This document shows, piece by piece, positions 42,055 to 51,448 of a DNA stretch of 64,000 bases. The first letter of the stretch is position 1; each line of letters starts with the position of its first letter. Made by a program: the position numbers and the translations under genes. The DNA lies in the NCBI GenBank assembly GCA_030041545.1, contig JASHNQ010000041.1, positions 1 through 64,000 of the forward strand, written 5' to 3'. The DNA comes from a candidate division FCPU426 bacterium. GTDB taxonomy: Bacteria > Oederibacteriota > Muellerivitia > Muellerivitales > Muellerivitaceae. The notes under the pieces are model-generated. The model made no database searches. It worked only from the letters and a program-made list of their open reading frames with translations, and was not told where the DNA came from.

Positions 42055-45000
42055 TCAATGTAATACCACCACTTTGCCGATCTTGATGGCCGTATTGCCC
42101 TCCTCGTTCTCTATCCGCAGGGCATAGATATAGAGTCCACTGGCAACATTCGCCCCACCCTGGTTTTGCAGCGGCCAAACAAGTTTATTGGAACCCGTAT
42201 TGCCCTCGATTGCAGCGCTGTAAACCTGTTCGCCTACCAAACTATAGATGGAAAGGCGAATCCACGCCGGCTGTTCAAGGCTAAGCAGGAACTGGATAGG
42301 CTCTCCTTCCCTGGAAACATTAGGAACCGCCACCACACTCCCAATATCGGCCGCCACAGCTGTTGAGGTGCCAGGGCCCCTGTAAGCCATGGCAGAAATT
42401 ATTTCTTGATTCGGACCTCCGACCAACGTCGGAGTAAAGGTGGGAGTTTTTGTGGCTGTCGATGTAGGCGTTTTTGTGGCGGTCAAAGTCAAGGTTTTCG
42501 TCGCCGTACTAGTGGGCGTGTTGGTTTTAGTCAAAGTTGGAGTAGCGGTAAATGTGGCGGTCTTGGTGGGTGTAAAAGTTGGAGTCAAGGTTGTGGTTTT
42601 GGTAACCGTATAAGTGGGGGTATTCGTGAAAGTATAGGTCAAAGTGAGCGTACTCGTGGTTGTCTTGGTAGCCGTGTAAGTCGGCGTGCTCGTGGTCGTC
42701 TTGGTGGCAGTGTAAGTCGGTGTACTTGTAGTTGTTTTGGTCGGCGTGTTCGTGAGGGTAGCTGTGGGGGTGGAAGTTGGCGTCGAGGTCGGATATGGCG
42801 CACCTAGCGTGTATTCCACCACCCAGCCCTTGCCATTACTATCAATAAACGCAACATAGGGTGTTCCTCCAGAGAACGCCAGCGTTGAACTATAACTATC
42901 AGTGGTCCCGTAGCTTCCTCCCACCGTCGTCCATCCACTGCCGTTATATTCCACCACCCAGCCTTTTCCGGAACTGTCGGAGAAAGACACATAAGGGGTT
43001 GTGCCGGACAATGCCAACGAGGGGCTTTCATTGGTGGAGGTATCGAGCGTCCCATAACTGCCGCCCAAGGTAACCCAGGTGCTCCCATTTAAGGTCACCG
43101 TCCAGCCCTTATCATTGCTGTCGGGGAAGGCCACGTAGGGCGTGGTTCCCGACAGCGCAAGGGAAGGGCTTACGGCAGTGTAAAGAGTTCCGTAACTTCC
43201 GCCTATGGTCCCCCATGCATCGTTTCCTATAGTTACCGCCCAGCCCTTATCACTGGAGTCCTGGAAGGCGACAAAAGGCGTGCTGCCGGAAAAAGCCAGC
43301 GAGGGACTGGAATAGTTATACAGTGTCCCAAAATAACCCGGGCCTGGAATGCTAATCTGCCCCTCACTCGACCCATTCGTAAAAGCCCATTCGGGAGTTC
43401 CATTTGAGAAAGCTAATGAAGGGCTTGTATAAGCATATAGGCCGCTTCCGCTGGATACCGTATTCCATGAGTTTCCGGTATAGTCATAAACTTCAAGGGT
43501 TCCAGCCAAGGTTGCGGAAGCGGCATAGAGGGTAACGCCGGAGAATCCCAAAGAAAAGCTGCTTTCGGCGTAGATGAAACCGAAAGGACTTCCAACCGTC
43601 ACCCAAGCGCTGCCGTTGTATTGTTCCACCAAACCCTCGGTGTTTGGATAAGCGGAGAAGCCCACGTAAGGCGTTGTCCCCGTAACGGCTAAACCCGGCC
43701 CCAATAATGTATCTACGCAATTGCCAAAAGAGGCTCCCCCCACCGTCACCCATTCATATACTTCTCCTGTCGGAGTAAAAGTGGCCGTGAAGGTGGGAGT
43801 AAAGGTTGGGGAAAGAGTGGGGGTAGGTGTTTGGGTATAGCTTGGCGTCAACGTGAAGGTTGAGGTGGGTGTTAGAGTAAAGGTAGGTGTCATGGTCGGG
43901 CTTAGGGCGGGACAGCCATTGGCCCATTGGAATTCGTCCAATTGCTGGTTGACAGCATCCCCCACGAGCCAATATCCGCTCCCCGTGGCGATTCCCTGGG
44001 TGGAGCCAAAAGGCGTGGTTCCAGATCCCTGGACAAAACCCAGGATATCCCCCATTTCATCGAAAATTCCCACGGTTCCAAAGCCGTCGGAAACATATAC
44101 GTAACTATTGGAGTCCACAGCCACGAAGTTCGCCGCCAAGAGGGGAGTTCCCGCCGTGGCGTCCCATTGGGTGATGACGGAGGCATAGTTACCGCTCATG
44201 GGGTTAGTCCCCAAGGTGAAAACCTGGACCAAACCCGTATCCGAATTCCCGACGTAAACGTTCCCGGAGGCATCCAAGGCAACTCCCGCCGGAGTCCCGA
44301 AAATCCCATATCCAAAGTTGCCGGGCTGCCATTGGAATAAAAGAGTGCCCGAACCATTGTATTCCTGCACGGTTTGGTTCCCGCTGTTGGTGACGAAAAC
44401 GGTTGTTCCAGAGGAATTTGACGTCACCGCGATACCGTAGGGCGAGCTGAAGTTGTCGGCGGGGTTGCTGGAGGCGCCCCAGGTGGCGATAGGAGTGGCC
44501 TGGGGATTGAAGATGACCACGGCGTTTTGGGTTGCGTCGGTGACGTAAATATTCTCGCTGGCATCCAACGCCACGCCCACCGGCAGGGTCAACGCACCGG
44601 TCCCAATGGAGGTTTGGTAGGTCCCCTGCGAATTATAAAGGTTCACTACAGCGTCCATGGGGTCCACGACGTAAATATTTCCCGATGGGTCCAACGTAAT
44701 CCCCGAGGGAGCATACGTATCCACGTTTGGAATTTGGGCGGGAATGGCGGTGGCGGAACACAAGATCGGCGTTGGTGTGTTGTTCAGAGTCGGTGTAATC
44801 GTGGGGGTCCAGGTGGGGGCCATGGTGGCTACACAGAGGCCGTATCTTACGATTCGGCTGTTCCCTGTATCCGAAACAAAGATGTCCCCGGAGGCATCCA
44901 TGGCGACGCCTTGGGGATTGTTGAATTGGCCGTTGCCAGAGCCTTGGGTGCCCCAGGCCGCAAGAAATACTTGACTGGGATTGAACTCTTGTATTCGGTT

Positions 45001-48000
45001 GTTCCCCGAATCGGCGACGTAAATATTCCCATAGGCGTCCAGCCCCACAGCGGAAGGAGCGACAAACAAACCATTTGAACTGCCGTTCGAACCCCAATAA
45101 GTAACGGGAGTTCCAGCGTTAGTAAATTTATCGATTTGGTCATTCCCCGAATCAGCGACATATACGTTTCCAGCCGGGTCCAAGGCTATCCCAAAGGGTT
45201 TGTCCAATAATTGGGAACCATTGCCGGTGGCCGTCCATGTGGCTACCGGCGTTCCATCGGGGTTGAGTTTTTGGATGCGGTTATTCCCCGTGTCGGAAAC
45301 AAAGACATTGTCGCCCGAATCAACAGCCACACCCTGCGGATATTGGAATTGTCCCGGATTGCCGCCCTGCTGGCCTATTTGGGTGATATAGGTGCCCCCG
45401 GAAGTGAGCTTAACGATCCGGCTGTTCCCCGAATCGGCGACATAAATATTGGCCTTGGAATCAAGGGCGACATCAAAAGGATTATTGAAATTTGTTTCAC
45501 CGTCCCCCTGGCTCCCAAAAAGGCTGATGAAGTCGCCGTTGATGTCGAATATTTGTACCCGGTCGTTCACGTTGTCGGCGACGTAAACATAGGTGTTCGG
45601 GCCCCCAACCGCTATCCCTTCATTGGTGTTGAATTGGCCCCCTGTCGCTCCGTTTCCCGACCAGGAACCAAGCCAAGCGGTACAAGCCGGTGTCGGGGTG
45701 AGGCTGGGGCTCAAGGTTCCCGTGGGGGAAAAAGTAGGCGTAAGGGTCGGGGTGGAACTTGGTGTATAGGTGGGGGTGGGGGTTTTGGTGAAACTGGCGT
45801 TGGGTGTCGGGGTGATGGTAGGCGTCCAGGTGCCGGTATACGTCGGGGCGGGATATCCGCAAGGAGGCGCCGTGGTGGTGCAAAGGGAATATTTGATAAT
45901 CCGGTTGTTCCTTATATCCACGGCAAAAAGGTCCCCATAGGCGTCCACATCAAAACCCGTTAAAAGGGTATTTGACGGACTGGGGGCCATAAACCCGTAA
46001 AGGAATTGTCCTTCGTTCGTGAACTTGTTGATTTGGGGGTATTGGAAGCTGCTGGGGGTGTTGACATATACCGAACCCAAAGAATCAGTCCTCATGTAAT
46101 AGGGGGCACCATAGGTGGTGCCAAAGCTGGAATTGCCGATGTTGGATAACCAAACCGAGTCTTGAGAGGCTCCCGGTTGGTTTCCTAAGAACTTATAAAC
46201 CTTACTATTCACTATATCATCGACAAAAACATTATCGTTGTTATCAACGGCTATCGAAAACGCGTCCCCGTAGGATGTACCGTAAGTGATCGAAACAGCG
46301 GCTACCCCTCCGGTAATGTTGATCATGGCCGCTTCACTACTTAAGGCCGAGTAAAGATTGCCATCGTAATCCGTGTCAAGGCCCCCCAACCCTCCCAATT
46401 GGGACAGATTCAAGGTCGTTTGGAGCGTTCCGTTTGAGTTATAAATGTCGCCGTTCGAGAGATAGATAAGGCTACCGTCCTTGCTCAGGCCCATATAACT
46501 TGGGCCCGATCCGCCGGGAGGGTAACCGGTTTTTGAAACGGGCCATTGGGTGAGATAATTACCGCAGGAGTCGAATTTCTGGATCCTGGAATTCCCCGCA
46601 TCGAAAACATAAACATTTCCGTTGGGATCGACCCTTAAATCACTTCCATATTGCGCATTAGGTGGGGCTTGTGAATTGAACTCGAACTGGCCGTTGCCCG
46701 TGCCCGTCGTGCCCCATTGGGCTGTTATTTGGTAACACTCCACCTGGATTTGGATGTTCGTGGTGGCGGCGGTTATATCCCCATTGCTGTCGGTTTCGCT
46801 GACTGCGATGACGTAATTTCCCGCCGGCAGGAAAGTTCCGGCGCTGCTTCTCCCATCGAATTGGACGCCTTGCGAGCCTATACTTTGGTTTTGGCCGTTG
46901 ACCAGGGTCCTGACGACATTTGATCCGCTATACACTTGGACGGTTACGCTTCCTGACCCCGTCAAATCGTAAGTGACGGAAACGGGTATAGAACTGTTTG
47001 TGGCGGGAAGGACGTATAGCACCGGCGGTGCGGTTAAGTCTTCAATAGGTGGTTCGTAAGAAAATTCCGTAAGCCTCTCGAATTCCGTGGTCCATATTTG
47101 ATTATAGGAATAGACTTCGTTACTTGAATTAAAGGATTTATCGATCGCCACGCTTCGCAAGTATTGGAAAGGAGAAAGAGGGTAACCATTAGAAGCGGTA
47201 AGAAAATTTAAATTCTGATCTAAAACATAAACCTCATTGTTGGTAACATCCGTCGCGTAAATCCTTCCACTTAAATCACTATCCAAAGAAGTAAAGGAGG
47301 GGTTGGGCCCCATTTGCGTCTGAGGCGGGATTGTCTTAATTAAGTTTCCTGATGAATCAAATTTCGCGATATTTCCGGTAGTGTCGGCGACATAAATGCT
47401 GCCGTCCACATAACTCACGGTTATTCCAAGAGGTGTTCCAAAAGGCGACCCATAAAACTCTCCAATACAATTCGTAGGTTCGGATTGATTGTTTGGGCCG
47501 CTGGGTGTCATGAATGAATTGACTGGATTACCATTGGAATCGAACTTCTGTATCCTATTGTTCCCTGAATCAGCCACGTATATATCCCCGCTCGAATCCA
47601 AAGCGATTCCGGTAGGCGAAATAAATTGGCCTGGCGCATAACCATACGACCCGAACTCAGAAACGTAACTCACGTTATTCGCGTTATAGGAAAGCTGGAC
47701 TATTTGATTGTTACCCGAATCAACGACATAAATTTGGCCACTGCTTCGGGCGGCTATTCCCCGGGGGTTTGAAAAGTTGTGGTCGTAAGAATTAAAACCG
47801 TAGGCGTTTGCGGAAGTATCCCAAGCCCTCCACACGATCCGGTTCGCATAAGAATCACAAACCAAGACGCTGGGGAAGACGGCCCATTCGGAAGGCGCAG
47901 GGTCGCTTAGAAATTTTGTTGCCGCAAGCCCGGAAAGGCTGTCATATAGCACATCTGTGGACGGAAGATTGTAATCGGACTGGTAGGTCGAATTGTCCGT

Positions 48001-48096
48001 AAACTGCAAAAACTCAAAGGATTGTTGGGCCCTCAAGGGCGAGAAACTTTCCAGCAAATAAAGTGCAATAAAGTAATAAATTACTTTCTTTGCCAT
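42055..48096 (-). CDS. Giant secreted NHL-propeller / Pro-Thr-linker protein A
   Basis: About 2013 aa. Signal peptide at residues 1-24 (cleavage near LRAQ). NHL-type beta-propeller repeats fill about residues 60-750, 800-1090 and 1110-1395, with the repeating pattern ALDSSGDIYVADSGNNRIQ. A FlgD-like beta-sandwich (GTFLPAGNYVIAVSE) interrupts near residue 420. Pro/Thr-rich linkers lie at about 752-800, 1089-1112, 1395-1442 and 1769-1889. Between the last two is a different propeller built on GTTPYVAFSDSSGKGWVVEY. The last 120 residues form a beta-sandwich ending SGLYIYALRIENEEGN and KIGKVVVLH. Likely displayed on the surface as an adhesin or matrix protein. The start (ATG 48096; GTG 48108 also possible) has no clear Shine-Dalgarno site. 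Confidence 0.88.
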   Translation of the reverse strand: MAKKVIYYFIALYLLESFSPLRAQQSFEFLQFTDNSTYQSDYNLPSTDVLYDSLSGLAATKFLSDPAPSEWAVFPSVLVCDSYANRIVWRAWDTSANAYGFNSYDHNFSNPRGIAARSSGQIYVVDSGNNQIVQLSYNANNVSYVSEFGSYGYAPGQFISPTGIALDSSGDIYVADSGNNRIQKFDSNGNPVNSFMTPSGPNNQSEPTNCIGEFYGSPFGTPLGITVSYVDGSIYVADTTGNIAKFDSSGNLIKTIPPQTQMGPNPSFTSLDSDLSGRIYATDVTNNEVYVLDQNLNFLTASNGYPLSPFQYLRSVAIDKSFNSSNEVYSYNQIWTTEFERLTEFSYEPPIEDLTAPPVLYVLPATNSSIPVSVTYDLTGSGSVTVQVYSGSNVVRTLVNGQNQSIGSQGVQFDGRSSAGTFLPAGNYVIAVSETDSNGDITAATTNIQIQVECYQITAQWGTTGTGNGQFEFNSQAPPNAQYGSDLRVDPNGNVYVFDAGNSRIQKFDSCGNYLTQWPVSKTGYPPGGSGPSYMGLSKDGSLIYLSNGDIYNSNGTLQTTLNLSQLGGLGGLDTDYDGNLYSALSSEAAMINITGGVAAVSITYGTSYGDAFSIAVDNNDNVFVDDIVNSKVYKFLGNQPGASQDSVWLSNIGNSSFGTTYGAPYYMRTDSLGSVYVNTPSSFQYPQINKFTNEGQFLYGFMAPSPSNTLLTGFDVDAYGDLFAVDIRNNRIIKYSLCTTTAPPCGYPAPTYTGTWTPTITPTPNASFTKTPTPTYTPSSTPTLTPTFSPTGTLSPSLTPTPACTAWLGSWSGNGATGGQFNTNEGIAVGGPNTYVYVADNVNDRVQIFDINGDFISLFGSQGDGETNFNNPFDVALDSKANIYVADSGNSRIVKLTSGGTYITQIGQQGGNPGQFQYPQGVAVDSGDNVFVSDTGNNRIQKLNPDGTPVATWTATGNGSQLLDKPFGIALDPAGNVYVADSGNDQIDKFTNAGTPVTYWGSNGSSNGLFVAPSAVGLDAYGNIYVADSGNNRIQEFNPSQVFLAAWGTQGSGNGQFNNPQGVAMDASGDIFVSDTGNSRIVRYGLCVATMAPTWTPTITPTLNNTPTPILCSATAIPAQIPNVDTYAPSGITLDPSGNIYVVDPMDAVVNLYNSQGTYQTSIGTGALTLPVGVALDASENIYVTDATQNAVVIFNPQATPIATWGASSNPADNFSSPYGIAVTSNSSGTTVFVTNSGNQTVQEYNGSGTLLFQWQPGNFGYGIFGTPAGVALDASGNVYVGNSDTGLVQVFTLGTNPMSGNYASVITQWDATAGTPLLAANFVAVDSNSYVYVSDGFGTVGIFDEMGDILGFVQGSGTTPFGSTQGIATGSGYWLVGDAVNQQLDEFQWANGCPALSPTMTPTFTLTPTSTFTLTPSYTQTPTPTLSPTFTPTFTATFTPTGEVYEWVTVGGASFGNCVDTLLGPGLAVTGTTPYVGFSAYPNTEGLVEQYNGSAWVTVGSPFGFIYAESSFSLGFSGVTLYAASATLAGTLEVYDYTGNSWNTVSSGSGLYAYTSPSLAFSNGTPEWAFTNGSSEGQISIPGPGYFGTLYNYSSPSLAFSGSTPFVAFQDSSDKGWAVTIGNDAWGTIGGSYGTLYTAVSPSLALSGTTPYVAFPDSNDKGWTVTLNGSTWVTLGGSYGTLDTSTNESPSLALSGTTPYVSFSDSSGKGWVVEYNGSGWTTVGGSYGTTDSYSSTLAFSGGTPYVAFIDSNGKGWVVEYTLGAPYPTSTPTSTPTATLTNTPTKTTTSTPTYTATKTTTSTPTYTATKTTTSTLTLTYTFTNTPTYTVTKTTTLTPTFTPTKTATFTATPTLTKTNTPTSTATKTLTLTATKTPTSTATKTPTFTPTLVGGPNQEIISAMAYRGPGTSTAVAADIGSVVAVPNVSREGEPIQFLLSLEQPAWIRLSIYSLVGEQVYSAAIEGNTGSNKLVWPLQNQGGANVASGLYIYALRIENEEGNTAIKIGKVVVLH

Positions 48097-48198
48097 ACTT
48101 GTCGCCACTTTCAGGGTCCGTTTGTTATTTGGTTAAAGTTGATAAATGCCTTGGTTTATTTCTCCACTGAGTTGTTATTAATCTTCAATGAACTTTTT

Positions 48199-49272
48199 TT
48201 ATTTTTGATCGTCGATCATTTTGATTTTTTGTTGAACCCGATTAATATTTCCAGTTTCTTGGTTCATTTCAGCGGCAAAAGCCTCTTTATGTTGTTTAAT
48301 GAATGATTCCCCCTTTTCTTTGGTCAAATTGACGGGGGGAGGGCCATTAAGAAAAGGAGTTTCCATAGTTTTGATTCGGATTATCCAGTTTTCATAATTC
48401 GTAACAGCTTTTTCATAAAACGAACGCGCCTCATCAATTTTCCCGTCTGTAATTAACAGGTCTCCGACGGACTCATAACTTCTCGCCAAATTTTCACTCC
48501 AGAGAAGTTTTCCATTTTCACTTACCGCTTCGTCGTAGTTACCCATTTCAACGTCAATGGCTTGTAACATTTGAGGGCTGACGATTGCCCCCATTTTTGA
48601 TCTTGTCCTCGCCGTAGACAAAGCCATACCCCAATCACCTTTTTCCACTTGAGCGTTCAGTTCAAGAAATTGGGCGTAATGAGTGTGGGCGCTGTCGCCT
48701 TTTTTCAATAAGAGGGTGTTATTGAGCACTAGAAAATGATTCCGGGCGTAATAGGCGTCCTTTTCACCGTTAAAGAAAGTAAATATGAAATAATCCTCTC
48801 CTACGACATCCGAATAATCGCGTTCAACGGTTTTGACTCCCCAAAGAAAACGCGGAGGACACAAAGGGAGGGGCGCGAGGAAATGGCCATTCCAAACAAA
48901 ATCATCCAGCGATACGCCTCCGTAGGATATTGTCGCGAGGACGAATTCCAGTGTTTTTTTATCCTTATCTTGGTAGTAAAAACCACTTGGCTCGATCACT
49001 CCGCCGGTGTTTTTTCCTTTCGGATTTTTCCCCATTACATATACACGGTTGCATGGAAACGAGTACATTGGCTTTCCGGGCGGATAAAAGGCCACCTCTA
49101 GGGAGTTTCTAAAAGCAAAGAATTTTGCCTTGGTGCCGTCCGGAGAGGTAAATTCGACCGGGGTTCCTTTGGAATCTATTACGGCATTTTCCATCGGTGG
49201 TTCTTCACCAAGACTTAATTGGAAACAGGCAAAGCACAACAGAAAAACTGGGAAAAAGCTTTTAATTCCCAT
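48199..49272 (-). CDS. Secreted protein with TPR-like C-terminal half
   Basis: A 357-aa protein with a signal peptide (residues 1-22, SLGEE). The N-terminal half is beta-rich and unrecognised (about 30-190). The C-terminal half is helical with TPR-like pairs (LARSYESVGDLLITDGKIDE, ARSFYEKAVTNYENW). Its ATG lies inside the end of the upstream gene (11-bp overlap). It is 102 bp before the giant protein gene on the same strand, so it may belong to the same transcript. DNA is AT-rich compared with flanks. Function unknown. Confidence 0.65.
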   Translation of the reverse strand: MGIKSFFPVFLLCFACFQLSLGEEPPMENAVIDSKGTPVEFTSPDGTKAKFFAFRNSLEVAFYPPGKPMYSFPCNRVYVMGKNPKGKNTGGVIEPSGFYYQDKDKKTLEFVLATISYGGVSLDDFVWNGHFLAPLPLCPPRFLWGVKTVERDYSDVVGEDYFIFTFFNGEKDAYYARNHFLVLNNTLLLKKGDSAHTHYAQFLELNAQVEKGDWGMALSTARTRSKMGAIVSPQMLQAIDVEMGNYDEAVSENGKLLWSENLARSYESVGDLLITDGKIDEARSFYEKAVTNYENWIIRIKTMETPFLNGPPPVNLTKEKGESFIKQHKEAFAAEMNQETGNINRVQQKIKMIDDQK

Positions 49273-50376
49273 CCGAAAACCTCCAATAAACGAAATTATT
49301 TGAAATTACGTTTTCGCAAGGGCTTGATGGTGAATAACCACTCCAAAGCGCCGTTTCAGCCATATCGGATAGTTCGAACGCGTTTGTCGGTGTGACATAT
49401 GTAGTATCCCCAGTATTCCAATAGTTAATAGAAAGTGGAGCAGCGCCAAAAACATAATCATCGATATCAAACGTTTGCGAGGTTCCATTCGGAAAAGAGT
49501 TATAGGCAATTGAAGCGGCGGCTGTAAAGGTGTAACCGCCAAAGTCAAATGTATAAGAACCGCCTACGAAAGAAAGTTGCTGGACTACAACGCTGGTCGA
49601 ACAAAGGGGAGTGCTTTGGTCACTTGAAGAGATATAGTTAAGACCAACAAAGGGGGAGGGACAAATCCCTCTCCCACATTGAGGAGTAAAAGGATCATCT
49701 TGGTCACCCCAGGTTCCAGTATTACTACAACCTCCAAGCGTACCAGCGTAACCTGTATCACCATCCGGGCAGTTCCCAACTATTGGATTTCCATCTTGAT
49801 CAACGCCGACATATATGGGGCCTTCGGGTCTTATTTGGGTCACTTGCGGATTGAACCAAACATAATAAGCGTTCGACCCATAGAGGTTGACGAAACTATT
49901 ACCGGAAGGCATCGAAAGCATTGCCGAGACCGCCTCTTGGGCATCTTGATTATTAACTGATTCAGGGTAGTAGGTAAAATTCGCCTTAGAATTTGATAAT
50001 GTCAGCGTGCAACCAGCGGAAGGAATCGGGGTGGCATTAATTTGTGCATGTGTATCCGACGAGTAGACGATTAAATATGTAAAGGTTCCTGAATTAATTC
50101 CAGTGACCGCATTTCCATATTGGTCCTCTACGGTTACATTGACATTAACCGGAGTTGATTGGGCCACGACGTTCACACCGTCGCCGGTTGTAATGGATAT
50201 TGCCACGACTGTTGGAGCTGGTGGACCTAAATTAGGTGTAGGCGCTGGCGGAACAGATGGCTGTTGAGGAAGTTTCTCAAGGGGATCTGAGCATAACCCC
50301 CCATCAAACTCATCGAGATCAATACAATAAAAAACCAAAAAACGTAATAAGTAACGGGGGTTTTAACTTTTTTCAT
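49262..50376 (-). pseudogene. Secreted Ig-like/invasin-type protein with a frame break after the signal peptide
   Basis: The ATG at 50376 overlaps the previous stop (ATGA) and opens a signal peptide (KKVKTPVTYYVFWFFIVLI, then SMSLMGGYAQIP). That frame stops after 54 codons. The remaining roughly 340 residues lie in another frame: a Pro-rich lead (QQPSVPPAPTPNLGPP), then an Ig-like/invasin domain (VNVNVTVEDQYGNAVTG) and a Cys-containing strand-rich region. A one-base change near GATCCCC or the G run at about 50280-50305 would join AQIP to LEKLPQQP. The gene is either freshly broken or carries an assembly error. Its end overlaps the next gene. Confidence 0.7.
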
Positions 50377-50933
50377 TTTTGTCCAGAAGAATTTTTCAAG
50401 TAAAATTTTGGTGTTAATTTTGAATAATTATTTTTGAATTTTTCCCACATCAAAATGCAATCGGCTTTTTCGGCGAGTGAGAGAGACCTTTTGGACGACA
50501 ACTTCCAAGCGCTATAAGTGCCATAAGCAAGAGTTTTGACGGTCAGGTCGTCATTGGAACCCTGATGAAGGATTTCCCGGGCCGTCGCAAAGGAATCCTC
50601 ATATTGACCGTCGACCGTCTGAATCTGAACCAGCCTGTGGCCGGCTTTAATCTTCAAATAAGGATTTTTTGTGTTGGTGTAGGCTTGCCGGTAATAACTA
50701 ATAGCTTCTTTTTTATGCCCAAGATAAAAATGGCATTCAGCAATCCTAAAATTTAGATTACAAGTGTCCTCATTTGAGGAACTTTGCCCCAAAAGTGATT
50801 GATACTGATTGAGCGCTTGGTTGTATTTTCTAGCTTGAAAGGCCTGGTCTGCTGCGGAGGCGGAAAACGCATTTAAGTGGGCCGCCAAAAGAAAAATGGC
50901 TATTAAGCAGATAATATTTTTGTGGAAGTTCAT
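50373..50933 (-). CDS. Secreted TPR-repeat protein
   Basis: A 186-aa protein with a signal peptide (MNFHKNIICLIAIFLLAAH, ending near SASA). TPR-like units follow: AFQARKYNQALNQYQSLL, NLNFRIAECHFYLGHKKEAI and ISYYRQAYTNTKNPYLKIKA. ATG 50933 has GGGGGG upstream and fits the signal peptide; the longer frame to 51011 is rejected. The stop overlaps the next gene by ATGA. It is the first gene of the AT-rich group; the 515 bp upstream (to 51448) are AT-rich and non-coding and should hold the promoter. Confidence 0.75.
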   Translation of the reverse strand: MNFHKNIICLIAIFLLAAHLNAFSASAADQAFQARKYNQALNQYQSLLGQSSSNEDTCNLNFRIAECHFYLGHKKEAISYYRQAYTNTKNPYLKIKAGHRLVQIQTVDGQYEDSFATAREILHQGSNDDLTVKTLAYGTYSAWKLSSKRSLSLAEKADCILMWEKFKNNYSKLTPKFYLKNSSGQK

Positions 50934-51448
50934 GAACCCCCCAAATTTAAAAAGACGATGAACTGGACGCTTCTCGTAAACAGACGTGATGAAGTATTTT
51001 GAACGAAGCATGGAATGGTGAAGAGGTGTGAAATGGAGTAATCTTAGCCGTGATTCAAATATCGATCAAATAATTATTCGTTAATTTAATGTTACATTAT
51101 GACCCGGAACATATTCCTAATAATTTTTTAACCTGAAAACAATTTTATTCGCGGTCTTTTATCAGCGGGTCAATAAACGGTCAGTAATTGGGCTACTTTG
51201 AGAATGTCAAATAAATAAGATTTTATTCGGTATGGCTGGTAATTATTCCGGTTGTTTGTGGCGCAAGTAGTTCATTTTTATCGATTCTAATCCTCGGTGC
51301 CTGCCGCTGACTGCCACAACAAAAAAGGCCCAATTCGGAAAAATCCTTCCGGCAGGACTCTTGAAATCCTCTTTAGCCACATTCTCCAGGCCGCTATCCA
51401 AGGATACGAAACCACCTCGTAAGTTCCAAAGGGCACAACCCCTCTTTT
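50934..51448. other. AT-rich non-coding gap upstream of the secreted-protein group
   Basis: About 515 bp without a credible gene between two minus-strand genes. TTGACA occurs on the minus strand at 51210-51205, but no good -10 box follows at 17 bp, so I do not call a promoter. The sequence is much AT-richer than the region beyond 51.4 kb. Confidence 0.45.

Noticed and set aside
42430-42790. CRISPR-like or transposon repeat in the repeated GTGGGG/GGCGT DNA
   Set aside because: The repeats are in frame within a coding sequence and encode a Pro/Thr linker with irregular spacing.
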